A stretch of 64,000 nucleotides of DNA from NCBI RefSeq assembly GCF_000247695.1, contig NW_004624743.1, positions 5,702,136 through 5,766,135 of the forward strand. Reading direction: 5' to 3'. Made by a program: the position numbers and the translations under genes. The notes under the pieces were generated by a model. It was not told where the DNA came from and made no database searches. It was given only the letters and a program-made list of their open reading frames with translations. Source of the stretch: Heterocephalus glaber. Lineage: Eukaryota; Chordata; Mammalia; Rodentia; Bathyergidae. Below are positions 46,428 through 59,357 of this stretch, piece by piece. Position 1 is the stretch's first letter. Every line of letters starts with the position of its first letter.

Positions 46428-46975
46428 CCTTTTTTTAGCAATTTTAATTTCATTGGTACAATTTAGATACACATAATGATCACATTCATCATAAGGAATT
46501 TGTACCTGTACATGATATATCCCTTTTTTTCTCATTCCCCTGTCCTCTCTTCAACCCTTCTTTCCCTCCTTATTTATAAAGCTTTATTTCCATTTTATCC
46601 TTTTTTTCTCAATTTTTCATTTCCCTCCTTTCCTTTCACCCCTCTCTCTTACTAGCTCTCCTTTCCTTTAGAACAATTTTTTTCCTGTTTCACGATATCT
46701 ATTATACATTTTGGCCCTTATTTACACTTTCAGTTTCTCACACCACAGAGACAATGTGATATTTATACAAGCGTGTCGGACTTACATCACTTAAGAGTAT
46801 GATCCCAAGATGCATCCATTTTATTATACATGTCTCAAGTTTATCATTCTTTATAGCTGAGTAATAATCCATTGTTAAAAAAAACACATCTTTTTTATCC
46901 ACTCATCAGTTGATGGACATTTGGGTTGTTTCTAAGATTCAGCTACTACAAACTGTGCTGCATGCTGCTATAACT
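46428..46975 (-). mobile_element. 5'-truncated L1, antisense: ORF2 end and 3' UTR
   Basis: The tail lies on the left (T-run near 46430), then 3' UTR 'tcataaggaatttgtacctg', a C/T-rich tract (46505-46690, antisense of the purine tract), and ORF2 end sequence 'gatgcatccattttattata', 'ttatagctgagtaataatcc', 'actcatcagttgatggacat', 'ttgggttgtttctaagattc', 'gtgctgcatgctgctataac'. Same L1 lineage as the copy at 5713-6180. Confidence 0.88.
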
Positions 46976-49137
46976 TTTCCTCTAATTGTTATTAGTAGGA
47001 AATTAGTTCAGAAAATAGTCCCTTTATACATAAAATAGCAGAACAGTTTTGTGGGTGACCATGGATTATTCCTGTGCTATGCCCTTTCTTCTTTGTAGTT
47101 TTCAAGAAAAAACAGTAGAAAATGATGGGAACGCAGAATCCTGAGATAAGGAGAAGTTACCTAAAATGTCCTGTGACTTGTTCTGTCCTTGTGCAGAATA
47201 TGGCAGAAGAACTGTCCAGCACAGCCAAACTTTGAGTCTCTCTTTGAAGAGTGGAAGCTCTCCAGAGCTCCTTAAATACATTCATTATATGAATAAATGA
47301 TTCCTAATGTAGGTCTTGCTCAAGGTAACAATGAATATTAGAAATAGATACATATTGCCAGATATAAATGCAAGGAACAAATTCATTAAATTTCACCTAA
47401 AACAGAAAATACAGTTTAGTATAATTATGTCCCAATTATTATATAGGACATGTGTATTACAACATAGTTTATTTGAAGTTAAAATTATCTAAAAATTCAT
47501 ATTTTGTTTGGTATACCTAGTACTGTGGTACCACTGGTGACACAACTGAAGATCTTGTGGATCAAGTAACCTGATTGTTTCAAATGGATACATAATAGAC
47601 CTAACCAAGAATAGTCTTAATTCGAACGGTTAGAAAATTCTTAGAAATTTTAATCAGAAATCGACACAGCTGGGACTTCATGAAGTCTTACCGAATAGCA
47701 GTAATGCACAGTTTGTTTTGTATGTGTTGAAACTTTTTTCAGAGAATTGTCCTTGTAAATAATCAGAGGCAAGATTGTGAAAAAGCAAGAGCCCTAAATA
47801 GCATCTGATCATTGTGTTAATCTCATCAATTAAAAAATTGACTGATCATGTATGACTTAATTATCATGATATATGACACAAAAGTCATAAGTAAAAACGA
47901 CTATCATAGCAATTGAGAGAGCTATTATATTAAATTGTACAACATTAAATTACTCTATTTAATACTTAAAACATTTAATAAAGTCCAACATTTTTTGCAA
48001 ATTTTGAACCATATAGTATATTGATCAGGGATGAAGTAAATGTAGTTTTAAATTTCGTTTTTCATTTGAAGAAATATTCACATATTTCTGTCAAATCAGT
48101 AAGCAAATGTCAAATTTCACAATGTGTAGCAAAGAAAGATAGTAACTTCTGTACAATGACACTAGCCAATATAGACTATATAATTTGAGAGCAGAACCAA
48201 GACAGAATATGCTCCTAGGTAGTATCTAATTTAATTTTTGAAGTGTACTTCTGTTTGTAGTCACAAGGAAAAATGCATTAAAGTGCCTTTTCATTTATAT
48301 AGAATTTTCATACTTCTGAATAGAAGCCCCAAAGCCAACATGTTTGAAAAACACCAAAGTTAAATAGCTATGCATTTTCAAACTTATTAACTGTTTTGCT
48401 CAAGGTTTAGGAAGAAGGCATTTCATTCTTTTAAACTAAATTACCATGTTTGAATATTCAGGACTATCCTAAGGCCAAATTTTGGATTTGAATATATTTT
48501 GTCATCCCTTTTTTATACAAGAAGAATCTCTTATTTGGCTAATGTCTAGACCTTGCTTCTCAAGGCCTATAGCACCTACACTTTATCCCTGGCAATCACG
48601 TTATATTATTAACCTATCTTCCAATAAATGTATCATGCAGATCAACATTGTCTGACCTTTGGCCCTGTACATTAGTAATTTGTAAAAAAAGACTTTTGGC
48701 AGTATATGAATGCGTATATTTGTGTTAATGTTGATGTACGTATCTAATACATATGTGGAAAACATATTGAGGCCATCATTCTGGAGATTTCAAGAATGAT
48801 ATTAACATGATGATGAATAGTGGAGATTGATTGTCATATAATATGGAATATGAATGATGTACAGTAAAGGCAAATTATTCAAATGATATTTAGAGGCCTA
48901 TATGGGAAACATTTATATCAGAACATACTAGCATTTTTGTTAAGGTGAAAAAGTATGAACAAACTAAGCCTACACCAAAGCAAAGTCACGGTATGCCCTC
49001 AAAAGCTTTGAGTTTTGTTAGGTTCAGTGAATTATCATGCAGTATTTGCAGCTATGTTTTCAGGAAACATGCTTTATTCTGTAGGGAAATTTACTGTCAA
49101 AAAAACTAGACAGTGTCTGGTAATTTTCACTACACAA
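46976..49137. other. AT-rich single-copy DNA, no gene seen
   Basis: No gene recognised. Parts of 49000-49137 may be a decayed left extension of the following L1 fragment. Confidence 0.45.
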
Positions 49138-49550
49138 CTCTTTCACCTGTGGGGTTAAGTTGATTCATGGGTATTTTTTATTTTGAAGCTGTTGTGAAAA
49201 GAACTATTTTCTTGATTTCTTTCTTGGGAAGTTCATCATCAGTGGATAGGAAAACTGTTGGGTTTTGCGGGTGAAGTTTTTATCTTGCAATTAGTTTACT
49301 GTGTTCATCAGTTCTCAGTCTTCCAATAGAATTCTTGGAGTCTTTTGTGTAAATGATCCTATCATCTGCACAGAGAAATAATTTGTTGTGCATTTCCTGT
49401 TTGCATCATTTGTGTAATTTCGAGGTTTAGTATTTCCAGCACTACACTGAACAGTAGTGATGAGTGTGGACACCTCTATCTTATTCCTGACTTAGAGGAA
49501 CTGCTTTCAGTTTTTTCCATTTAGTATGATATTGGCACTGGTAAAAAGCT
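49138..49550 (-). mobile_element. L1 ORF2 fragment (RT region), antisense
   Basis: 'ggggttaagttgattcatgg', 'gtattttttattttgaagct', 'cttgatttctttcttgggaa', 'gatcctatcatctgcacaga', 'gtatttccagcactacactg', 'aacagtagtgatgagtgtgg' and 'gtatgatattggcactgg' follow the antisense of the L1 reverse-transcriptase region in order. No open frame. Confidence 0.85.
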
Positions 49551-51279
49551 TGAAAAGCAGAGGGAAATAATCCTTGAATATATGAAATAAGAAAATTATC
49601 CCATATTTTAATGACAAAAACTATTCTTTTATCTGTAAAATATGTAGATGATAATTTATCAAAGTAATCATACATAAAAAGTAGTTAACTATGATTACTA
49701 TATAGCTTGAAAATTCTTGTTTATATAAAATCATCAACTCAGACTTCCAATTAAATATTGATTCTAAATTATCAGTTATTCTTGATGCTCTTAACTTTTA
49801 AACTAGAACTATCTAGTCCATAGAACTTATTATGATTGTACAGTCTTTTAATAATATATAGTACTTGGTAATATATTTATTACTAGAATTTTAAATTTTG
49901 AAGTAATATAATATTACATTAATTTTCTAATTTAATTATGAATGAGGCAGACGAAAAGGATTATCAACATAAAAAGGATAAATGAAATTTGTCAATGTAT
50001 CACGAGATCTTATAATCAATCACTTACCAAGAGCAGGCTAGTAAATTCAGTTGTAGTTAAATTAGACAATCAGCTAATAGAATAAAGGAAAACAATGTGT
50101 TACAAACCGAAATGTTAGAATGGGAAAAGATGATATTGAATTTGTCCTTAGGAAATGCTTATATTAGAGAATATAATGCTGTAGTGTGGCCTTTTCTTTA
50201 TTATAATGGTGGAATTTCATTCTGTATCTCCCAAAGAGGTAATTACAAAAGGATTTAGTATTATTAGGTATTTATAATGCCTCAGAAATGTTTCCTAATC
50301 TCTTGCTTTTTCTATTCCCAGATAACTGCATGACAGCTCAGCAAAATTTTCAATCACTTCTCTATATTATCAAAACAATTTCAACACATGGGCTAATATG
50401 GTCTATAGAGAGAACTCTGGAGTCAACAAGATGAGAACATAATATGAATCTATTACATGACTGGGCTTCCACTATCCTTCCTAATGCAGCTTAGTTGTAT
50501 CCAGTTTTCTTATTTCATCTTTCATTTTTAAAGGGACACTCAAACTTAAAAATGATCATACATTGAATTATTTATTTCTTTTGTCATTCAAAAGCAAATA
50601 ATTTGTGCTTGGAAATTGTTTTAGAAGATGAGACAGACTATAAAATAAAGGAAAATAGTTACAAACACTGATAACTTCATAGGTTAAGAATGCTGTGTGT
50701 TCTATAATTATGAAAATAATTTATGAACTCTAAATACATAGAAATATACAATGTCAAAAATGCAATTTTAATGAAAATATTAAATATTTAATAGAGAATT
50801 AGTGTGAAAATATTTGTTGTTAGATTAAACAAGTTCATTTACTTGGCCTATAAATTGCCCTTCGATAAAATGATTTGAAAACAAATTTGCAGCAAAATTT
50901 TTTATTATAGCTTTTCCTAATAAACTAAAAAAGAAAAAACAAAGGAAAGAAAAGTGCCTATGAAAATATACAAAATATGATAAAAATGATATTGTTCAAA
51001 GAAAACAAGAAATGCATATCAAAGCATACATTATGATTCAATTTGTCAGAAGATCGTTAAGTAGGAAAAATTAACCCATAGAAAGAGGAATTAAAAGAGA
51101 AGTGATTATTTGTTGAAAGGAATTGAGCAAGAGGACACAAAGCAAACTTTTAAGTGTTTGAATTTGTCTAAATAAGTATGGAGATCTTTGGTAGTTAAGT
51201 TTTTTCAAATGGAAAAAAACATCCAGCTGACACAATGTTCATGTAATTTCGTGTGAGAAACCATAGACAGCACTTACAA
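49551..51279. other. AT-rich single-copy DNA, no gene seen
   Basis: No gene recognised. 50405-50530 has a weak sense-MIR-like pattern ('gaactctggagtcaacaaga', then 'cagttttcttatttcatctt') that is too diverged for a firm call. Confidence 0.4.
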
Positions 51280-51645
51280 AACAGGTACGTGTCCATTAAC
51301 AGATTAATGTTTGAAAAACATTGGTATATATAATAGAATAATATTCAGCCTTTAAAAAAGAAAGAAAACAAGGAAATGTTACAATATGCCGCCACATGGA
51401 TAAACTTGAGCACTGTGTTAAATGAAGTAACCCAGTAATAGGACAGCTCCTTCACGAGTGCAATGACATGAGGTGTCTAAGATAACAAATGCACACACCA
51501 GAGAAAACAGTGGGAGTCGCCAAAGGCTGGGGAAAAGAGATGAACAGATTTAAAATTTCAATTGTGTTTGATGAGTGCATTCGAGAAATCTGTCGCACAA
51601 CATTGTACCTATGCATTTCATTTCTATTGATAAAGCATTAATACA
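51280..51645 (+). mobile_element. L1M 3' end: ORF2 tail and 3' UTR
   Basis: 'tccattaacagattaatgtt', 'gaataatattcagcctttaa', 'ccgccacatggataaacttg' are the ORF2 C-terminal region, and 'gggagtcgccaaaggctggg', 'ctgtcgcacaacattgtacc' the old L1 3' UTR. 5'-truncated; the frame is broken. Confidence 0.82.
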
Positions 51646-51699
51646 TAATAAGGTAAGCCCCCTGATGCTATTTTTTACGTAAGATGTCTGTCTCAGAAA

Positions 51700-52076
51700 T
51701 GTAACTGATTGTGCTTCAAGATGTTCTTGCCCAATATATCAAAATATTTTGTAACTGTTTGCGCTGCATCATCTTCCTGCTCAATGCATCAAAAGTATTT
51801 GTTCTGTTAACTCCACCCTGAGAAGTTCCCTCTTCTAGCTATGTCTCCACCCTAAAAGGTTCCTCTCAACTTCCTCTCCCCAACTGTACATAAACAGGCT
51901 CCCACTGCAACTCGGTGCTTGGAATTCTGAGTGGACAAACTCCTCTGAGCCAGCCAGCTAACAAAGGTTTCTCTTCAAGTAACTCTTGGATTCTCGAAGC
52001 TTCAAATGCTGTAGCTGCAACCACTGGAGTTGTAGCATTTGGCTGTAACACTGAGCTGTTGCACTTTGCCTTGACA
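51700..52076 (+). mobile_element. Solo LTR, copy 2, with duplicated U3 unit
   Basis: Shares block order with 41647-41963: 'tgtaactgattgtgcttcaa' start, 'gttctgttaactccaccctg' in U3, a TATA-like 'gtacataaaca' at 51886-51896, 'acaaactcctctgagcc', 'aggtttctcttcaagtaac', and 'catttggctgtaaca' before 'ctttgccttgaca' at the end. It is about 60 bp longer than copy 1, largely because the 50-bp unit at its left end is doubled. No internal region or target duplication recognised. Confidence 0.65.
51701..51800 (+). repeat. Two 50-bp tandem units in LTR U3
   Basis: 51701-51750 and 51751-51800 start 'gtaactgattgtgctt' and 'gtaactgtttgcgctg' and align without gaps, with about 37 of 50 bases identical. Copy 1 of this LTR has one clear unit (41648-41694). 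Confidence 0.85.
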
Positions 52077-52861
52077 CTATATGGTATACCTTAAAATATA
52101 TTAAGAGAATTGAGATTATATATTTATATATATGATCTGTTCCTGTCACCATAAAATTATGAAAAATTTGTGTTCCTTTTAGTGAGTGCATATTATTTCC
52201 AAAATTAAGTTTTTAAAAAAGTCCATGTAACCTCAACAGTGTGGGAACATTTTTAGTTAAGTTCATTTTTACTTTTGGCTTGCTTTTCCTTTCCTAATAA
52301 ATCATTCTTTGAAGCCTAGTTTGATAAACAGTCCTTGACACATGATAAGTTCTGTAAATGAAGCAAATTTTCACTTAAAGACAGAATATATATTAAATAA
52401 TACATTGAATTATGTCATTTATAAATCTTAAAGATACTTGGCAATGAAAAATATTTAAAATGCAATCATTTGAAGGGAAGGTACAGGAATAGTGAAAATG
52501 GCTTCGGAAGCTATGAGTCTTTTTAGACATATTTTAGAAGACATATTTTAAGTTACACATCTGGGAACTGAGATCTACAAGGTGTCAGGAATAAAATGAC
52601 GTTGTGTGGGAGGGAAAGCAACCACTCCCTTTCTTCCTTACAGCACTAAAGTTGCATCTAGGGTGATTACTCATGGACTATGTCTTCATACTTACAGTAA
52701 ATTCATTTTTGCCAAAGATACAGTACCAGGACATTTCAGTGGGAGGAAATAGTCTTCAACAAGTACTCCTGGGTTACTTGAATATCAATATATGCAGAAA
52801 TGGACTTGGAATTCTACCTGACACAAGAATATTCTCAAAATGGTTAATATTAACTGTAACA
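52077..52861. other. AT-rich single-copy DNA, no gene seen
   Basis: No gene or transposon recognised. The 71-codon plus frame at 52673-52888 has no family signature. Confidence 0.4.
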
Positions 52862-53335
52862 ACTAATATTATAAAACTCAAAAACTAGGAGCAAATATTA
52901 ACCTTCCATTATGCAGTGATCTCTTAATTATGACATCAAATACCATAATAGCAGAAAGAGCAGATAAACTGGCCTTCAAATGTAAACTCTTTTCTTCTTC
53001 AAAGGATGCCTTCAAGAAATGAAAAGACAATCCAGAGATTGGGAGAAAATCTTTACAAACCACATATGATAAAGGACTTGTGTAGCACTATAGAAGAAAT
53101 TTTACAAGTCTATCATAAAATATAAACAACTGAATTGAAAAATGGGTAAAGAATTTGAGCAGATATCAGTACAACAAACGATGTCCAAGTGAACAATAAG
53201 CATATGAAAAGATAATTAAGATCATTTGACATTATGGAAATGTATAGCAAACTACAACTGACAACACAATCTATTCATATGGTTACAATTTTGAAAAAAA
53301 GTCAATCAAATTGGTGCTGAAGATGGGGAGTAATA
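52862..53335 (+). mobile_element. L1M ORF2 fragment
   Basis: 'tcaagaaatgaaaagacaat', 'ccagagattgggagaaaatc', 'tttacaaaccacatatgata', 'aaggacttgtgtagcactat', 'aattgaaaaatgggtaaaga', 'atttgagcagatatcagtac', 'gtgaacaataagcatatgaa' and 'aagatgggg' near the end follow the distal L1M ORF2 in order. Frameshifted and truncated at both ends. It lies 1.2 kb downstream of a 3' end from a different L1M copy. Confidence 0.85.
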
Positions 53336-54814
53336 AAATTTTTTGTATTAAAATGTTCTGTATGAAATGCACATTATTTTTATTTCCAGAAAATTCTATA
53401 AAATGACTATATAAGAGCTAATTAAATATCTTTTGTGTGCTATATGTAATTTACAAGTAATTGACAGTTATTCGAATATATGTATGTGTAGATGAAAGCA
53501 TAGAGATATAGATGGATATTTGGGAGCCTTAATGTGGAGAGAAATCAAGCAATACAAAATTTTTTAAGGACTCTTTTCTCGAGATACCATAGTTCTGGGA
53601 CAGTCATAAACATTGCCCTTTCCTCAAAGTGCAGCTTAGATCTCTTGCTTATCTAAAAAGGCAGTTTCACCATGAGGTTTTGAAAATCATTTGCCAGTTC
53701 ATTTTCCATATTATTGTTAGTGGGATTGATGGTGCTGGATTCTTTTTCTAAAGGAGGTTTCTAGGTTCTTTCTAGCTTGAGCCAAGAATTGGTCAAGATA
53801 AATGGTGAAGATAGTGAGGCTTTACATTTATTAAAGTTATGAAAAGAAAAGAAACGAGCTTTGCAGAGTGAGTACAGGCCAGCTAAAGAAAAGAAGTACA
53901 TCCCTCAAACCACAGGGTGCGCCAAAGAAAGAATAACTGGCCGCCAGCTTGATGGTAGACATCTTTTGTGTCTCCCACTCCCCATGCTGACATCAGGTCT
54001 ATCAAAAGTCTGCTCAGTTCTGGGCAGAAGAATTGAAGATAGTGCTTTCTGATTGGTCCCACATGCAGGGCTTTGGGATCTGTTCTGCACATATGTCCTG
54101 GAATTCTGTGATTGACAGGTCATGCACACTTCCTCAGTCAATTTCCCAGCCCTAACCTCCCGCCCCATTAGGAGCTTTAAACATGTTTGATAACTAAGTA
54201 AATATGATGCTCTTGTGTGTACATTTTAACTGAGCCAAAAAAGATTCTCCAGATGAAATATTGTTACAATATAATAAATATTTGGAGAATTAGTTTGAAG
54301 CAGCCTTAACATAAACCTTAGTATATAGTTTCTTAAAATATTTACTGAAATAAAATATATTCTGAATATAATGACAGAAAAATTAAGATATCAATTTCGA
54401 ATCAAATACTTACTTTAATATGGCATTTGACCTATAATGTATATATTGCATAAAAATCTACAAAATTTCTTATTTCCTGAAATCTATTCAGCATCTGAAG
54501 GTTATAGTGGTAAATAGATAAAATTCACAGAGAGAAATAATTTGAACAGAAAACAGAAGCTAATCTTGGAATTTTATCACATCTCAGGCCAAGTGGTTTA
54601 GTGCTGTGTATTTGCAAATACAAAAACCTTTTTAGGACATATGAAAAAAAAATAAAAAGAAGTAAACCTTCAGAAGGTAGTATATAAAACCTGATTCATA
54701 AACCTTAGAACAGAATTTTTATGTTTTTCCCCTTACAATCGTGGAAAGGAAAGTGACATACATATATATATATATATATATTGTATATGTTTTATTTTCA
54801 AATAGTGAATGTTC
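53336..54814. other. Single-copy DNA; unassigned GC-richer block
   Basis: 53850-54180 is less AT-rich, with overlapping open frames on both strands (63, 69 and 87 codons) and CCAAT-like 'gattggtccc' and 'gattgacagg' sites. It may be an unrecognised LTR, but I have no family match. A TA microsatellite is at 54763-54781. Confidence 0.35.
54763..54781. repeat. (TA)n microsatellite
   Basis: A pure AT dinucleotide run of 19 bases. Confidence 0.95.
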
Positions 54815-55213
54815 CAAGATATCTTAGTTTTCTTGTTGCTGAGACAAAATACTCCACACCCAAAGTTAAAGGGGGAAAGGTTTATTTAATTCACAGTCTG
54901 TGGAGGTTTCAGTCCATAATCGTCTATCTCTAAGGCAGGGTGGCATGGCAAAGGGGTATCACAGAGGAGAAACAGTTCATGGTGGGCAGAAAGCAGCAAA
55001 GCAACAAGAGACCACAGCTCTTTCTATCCTTTGTATATCATCTAGGTTACTTAGAGTGGGCAGCACTCACACCCTTAGTCCTAGCTCCCTTGAGCCTAGC
55101 ATTGCACCATGAATCAATCCCAGCATCGCATACTCTAGATCCAGACCCCTCTGAAAAGCCCCAACTATGATGGCATGAGGCTTTGTGGGGACATCTAGAC
55201 ACAAGCCATAGCA
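54815..55213 (-). mobile_element. MaLR LTR, antisense, near full length
   Basis: Antisense terminus 'atcttagttttcttgttgct' with 'gagacaaaatactcca', then 'aggtttatttaattcacagt', 'tggaggtttcagtccataat', 'gagaaacagttcatggtggg', 'ctagctcccttgagcctag', and 'caagccatagca' at the other LTR end. The full order of a MaLR LTR is present in about 400 bp. Open frames of 65-76 codons on both strands here are incidental. Confidence 0.75.
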
Positions 55214-56246
55214 CAAGGTACAATAACAAAGAACTAATATTCAAAACAATGCAAACATTTTAATGTCTCTGAATGATTTTGAGTGACAAAGTTGTGGATT
55301 TTTATAAGAAAAAGACATAAAGAAAATGTCTGCTTTCTGAATCTGAGAATCTACTCAAGTAAGTAATAATATGTCTTAATGCTTGTTTCTGGGATCATAA
55401 GGTCACCCCATGGTTGCTTCCTATTAGATAATACCAAGTCACTATGATCTGGATGTTAAAAGGATATCTCACGAAGAGGGTAGTGGCTAAGACTGAGAAT
55501 AGTCCAGAATTCCACATCATTGGAATGGCAGACCAAGGGCCAAATCAAAGCTCATATCCAGAACTAAGCTTTAATTTCAAGGTTAAAACTCAGAGTCACT
55601 GACAAAGCCAAGAGGTAGAAGGGTCTAGAATTTTCTGGCTCCTAGAAGTGTTTCCTTTACACAAGGGACATTTTCTCTGGAGTAGCTGAATACAATGTGT
55701 AATCACTTCAACATGGCAGAGTTTTGAGGTTATACAATATTCCATTCATTACTCACATTATCATATTAATTACATGAGATATCAGGGAAATGTCTTACAA
55801 ATCCATAGATTCTAGTGTCTTTATTATCAATCGTGCTAAAATCAGGGTTTTCTTTTAAGAGTATTATGTAAATAAGCACTCTACTCCCCCCAAATGTCAG
55901 AAGTTTCTTTTTGCTACTAGTATTACAAAAATAAATGAAATTATACCAGATCGTCTGCTTTACCCTTTTCCCCTCACAGGGCCATCCCTATCAGGAGAGA
56001 AATGGATTGTAGGCCAAATATTTCATTAACTTCTTCCCTTGCAAGTGGTCAGGAAGCATTTGGAACCAGCAGCTCTATGGCAGAGATCACGAAAATCTGG
56101 AGCTTTCACAGCATAGAAATTTCTTCTCTTATTCTCCTGAGCCTTCTCCTCTCAGCCCCAAGGGCACGGGGACTTTACGTCCCTATGTCTAGAAGTTGCA
56201 CAATTTAGAGTAATAGAAAGGAAAAGACTGAAAGAAATGATTTATG
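55214..56246. other. Single-copy DNA, no gene seen
   Basis: No recognisable gene. 55960-56210 is GC-richer with a 68-codon plus frame lacking any family signature. Confidence 0.4.
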
Positions 56247-56670
56247 TGGTTTATTAGTTATCTATCACAGTATAACAAATCACCTCCAAAATAAATGGAT
56301 TAAAGCCAACTTAACATTAAGCATACATGATTTCCTTTCTTCTTTGTGAGCTCAAGGGAAATCTGTTGAAGCTCCCTGCTTCACTCTCTCCACAGGGTGG
56401 TCAAGGTGCTGCTCAGGGCTGAGTCATCTGAGGATTTACTGGTTCACAAGGATTCACTTCTAAGGTTGCTCATATTCAAGCTCGGCAGGTTAGTGCTGAT
56501 CACTGAAAGAGATCCCAGTTCTTTGCTCTGTGCACCTCTCCATAGAAATGTGCTGGTGTTGGTATGGCTTCTGGTTACCCTTGGTCATGGTATACCAGGA
56601 GAGAATGTACGTAAAGACAGCATATTCTACAATCTAGACACCCAATCATGCATGTGATGGCTGTAGTATC
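56247..56670 (-). mobile_element. MLT1-type LTR, antisense
   Basis: Starts 'tattagttatctatcacagt' with 'ataacaaatcacctccaaaa', the antisense 3' terminus of MLT1-type LTRs. It continues with 'ggtggtcaaggtgctgctca', 'gggctgagtcatctgaggat', 'ggattcacttctaaggttgc' and 'gtgcacctctccatagaaat'. The 86-codon plus frame over it is not a gene. Confidence 0.65.
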
Positions 56671-57244
56671 CTACTAATTGTTAAATTTAGCTGAGTCCTC
56701 TGTAGCATGGCACTGCATATAATTCTGACTACAAGAAGTGGGAAAGGTGGGGGTCCTCTTGGAACCTGGATATCACATAGAAAGAGAACATGTTATCTGA
56801 AGATAGGGCTTCTATATAGGGCAAAAGAAATTAGCTAATCTGAAATACAAGCAATGAAATACAACAAAAAGGAAGGGGAAATCTCCACGGAGAAGTCAAC
56901 ATCCATGAGTTGTGAACAATAGTGTAATGAATGATTATTTTAGATTGTAGGAGAAAAGAGAGAACTACCACATACCAGTGATATGTAGAGACAATTGCTG
57001 GACACAGTTCCTGAAGAAAAAGATTGCCAAGCCCAGATTAAAAAACTTTGGAGGACTTCAGAAGAAACCAGATTTGTGGGCAACGGCAACTCTGTTTAAT
57101 GATCGCAATTTTGGTGTAAATCTGAAACTGTTATATAATAAGGTTATTTAAAGAAATGCATTATTTTTGACCATCCTATGAAATAATTTGATAATATCAC
57201 TCAAAATCAGAGGTTTAGAGTCATAGTCTATGTAACATTTAGCT
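56671..57244. other. Single-copy DNA, no gene seen
   Basis: No gene or repeat recognised. Confidence 0.4.
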
Positions 57245-57442
57245 GTAGGAGAGCAGCAGTGTAGCAGATGTAAGAGGATTTACGCCCCAACATTCAGGGC
57301 ACAGTCTTAGGAGATAGCAGGGTTCTCACTGGGCAAGCAAACTTCCAGCATCTTTGCCTTTAGCCTCCAGGACGTGAGGAAATACCTCTCTGTTCTTGTA
57401 AATTTCCAGGGCTTTTTGTGATAACAGCACAAATGCACTGAC
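57245..57442 (+). mobile_element. MLT1/MST-type LTR 3' end
   Basis: 'tagcctccaggacgtgagga', 'aatacctctctgttcttgta' and 'gataacagcacaaatgcact' give the 3' block of an MST/MLT1-type MaLR LTR. Only the 3' half is recognisable. Confidence 0.55.
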
Positions 57443-58774
57443 ATACATTCACTGTGAAAATCTCCAAATGAGTCTCAAAAGTTTATGTATAATGAGCATT
57501 GGTGATGAAAAAATCTAAGTTATACTGAATCAATCAGTGGAAATCAAACAAGGGTGAAAATGAAACAGAGAACATGGACAAAGTAGACAAGAACTAAAAA
57601 AAAAGAATATTTAAATTAAACTTTATCAGTAATTGCCACTGACTCCTTTTTAATAATAAAATGATAAGTGATGAATTTAATAATGATAAAACAATATCTG
57701 GACTTTTGACCATGGTTTACAAAATAATCCAAGAAGAGGAATAAGAGGTGTCAACACAAAACTTCAGGTCTTGTAATGTATCACACTGAATCATCTCCTC
57801 TCCCCTTCTCTCTGCAAATTTTCTGGTTCTAAACCAAAGTCTGCCTTATCAGAAGTGAGGGTTTATGTCTTATTGGCTTTCCTGTGCCTATACTTTTCAG
57901 TACAGAAAATACACTCCACAACCTTGCATGTCATTGAGGTAAGAATCTCCTGATAGTATGGATAAGCTTTAGTTTGCTTTTTAACACAAATGTCAACTTA
58001 CACAAAACATAGAATTTTTTCTTTTCTTTGTTTATATAAACCTCTAAATATTTTTTAGAATATTGCAACATATAGGGAAAAATATGTGATAAGAAAAAGA
58101 AGAGAACGAAAATAATAACAGCAAGATAACTAGAAAGAAAGAAATGACCAGAGATAAAAGGGAAAATATCACAAATATTTGTTTTTTTTGAATTTAATAT
58201 CAGTTTAAATTTCCACTGTTTCTGCACTCAACTTCATAACTTTATGCAATTAATGAAAAAAATTATCATAAAATAGAAATTGAAATATCTATTTTGTAAG
58301 ACGATTAGCTGATATTCTTAAACCTGCTAAGTAGTTTATGAAACACTTTAAGCTCATAAAAAATGAGTTGTTTTGTTTACAATAATGAATCTGCAAGTAA
58401 TTCTTAACTTTAAGTTTCATCCAAATATTTTCTATTTTAATAAATGATTGTTCCTAAAAGTTACAGAAACATAGTCGGTCCTGTCTGATCAAAGGCTGTA
58501 TTTCTTTAAAGAAATATATTATGTAAAATATGTTAATGTGATTTAATTTTAATAAGCTAAGATATATTTAGCATTTTTCCTCAAATATTATTTTTATATA
58601 GTGATGAAGAAAGGCAATTACATTTGGGATTTTTAACATGTGTCTTGTGAGTTCGCTAATTATTCTTATTAATTCTAATAGCTACATCAGAAGCATTTTA
58701 ATTTGCTATGTACAATATAACATGTCAATAAACATAGTTTTACTTACTTTCATATCCTAAGGGTTCCTATTTCT
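57443..58774. other. AT-rich single-copy DNA, no gene seen
   Basis: The 98-codon minus frame at 57931-58227 is Lys/Phe-rich AT noise. No transposon recognised. Confidence 0.45.
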
Positions 58775-58935
58775 TCCTCCGTGTAACTTCAAATAGGAGT
58801 TGTAAGAATAGACATTCTTGCCTTGTTCCATTATGAGGGAATGCAGATATATTCAATTATGCACTATCAAATATGATCTTACCCCCAGAGTTATTTCTCA
58901 GAGACCCTTTGTCAACTTGAGGATGTATTTTTTCA
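58775..58935 (-). mobile_element. L1 ORF2 fragment, antisense (first of two)
   Basis: 'aataggagttgtaagaatag', 'acattcttgccttgttccat', 'gagaccctttgtcaacttga' and 'ggatg' match the antisense L1 reverse-transcriptase region just downstream of the part preserved at 49138-49550. Small and decayed. Confidence 0.65.
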
Positions 58936-59243
58936 TTCCAAAGTTCAAATGTGTCTATTAGAATTAATTAGAGGAGCTAGTAAGGTTATAAGATGCAAGG
59001 TAAAAATTTGCAAAAAAATTCTATTTTTTGGTCACTATATAAAAACATTATTTGAGGAAAAATGCCAAATATGTCTAGATAAATATCACATTAAAACTTT
59101 TTTACATAATACATTTCTTTATAAAATGCAGGTTTTGCCAATTCAGAGTCTCGTGCTTTTATGTTAAATTTTAGTAACAATCACTTTCTCAAAGAAATTA
59201 ATATACCATGACCATTTGGATAAAGCATTAGTCTGTTCTTTCC
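58936..59243. other. AT-rich spacer
   Basis: The 72-codon plus frame at 58949-59167 has no recognisable signature. Confidence 0.4.
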
Positions 59244-59357
59244 TGAAAAATGGTCTCTATGTAGTTCAGGCTGGCCTTAAACTCACAACTTACAGTGATC
59301 TTCCTGCCTCAGGCATCCGAGTGCTGGTTTTACAAATGTGCACTACCATGCCCGGCT
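59244..59357 (-). mobile_element. B1-type SINE, antisense
   Basis: 'tagttcaggctggccttaaa', 'cttcctgcctcaggcatccg', 'agtgctggttttacaaatgt', 'gcactaccatgcccggcta' is an antisense 7SL-derived monomer. It sits between two related L1 fragments. Confidence 0.9.

Noticed and set aside
54900..55170. Two 70-76 codon plus-strand frames
   Set aside because: They lie wholly inside an antisense MaLR LTR.
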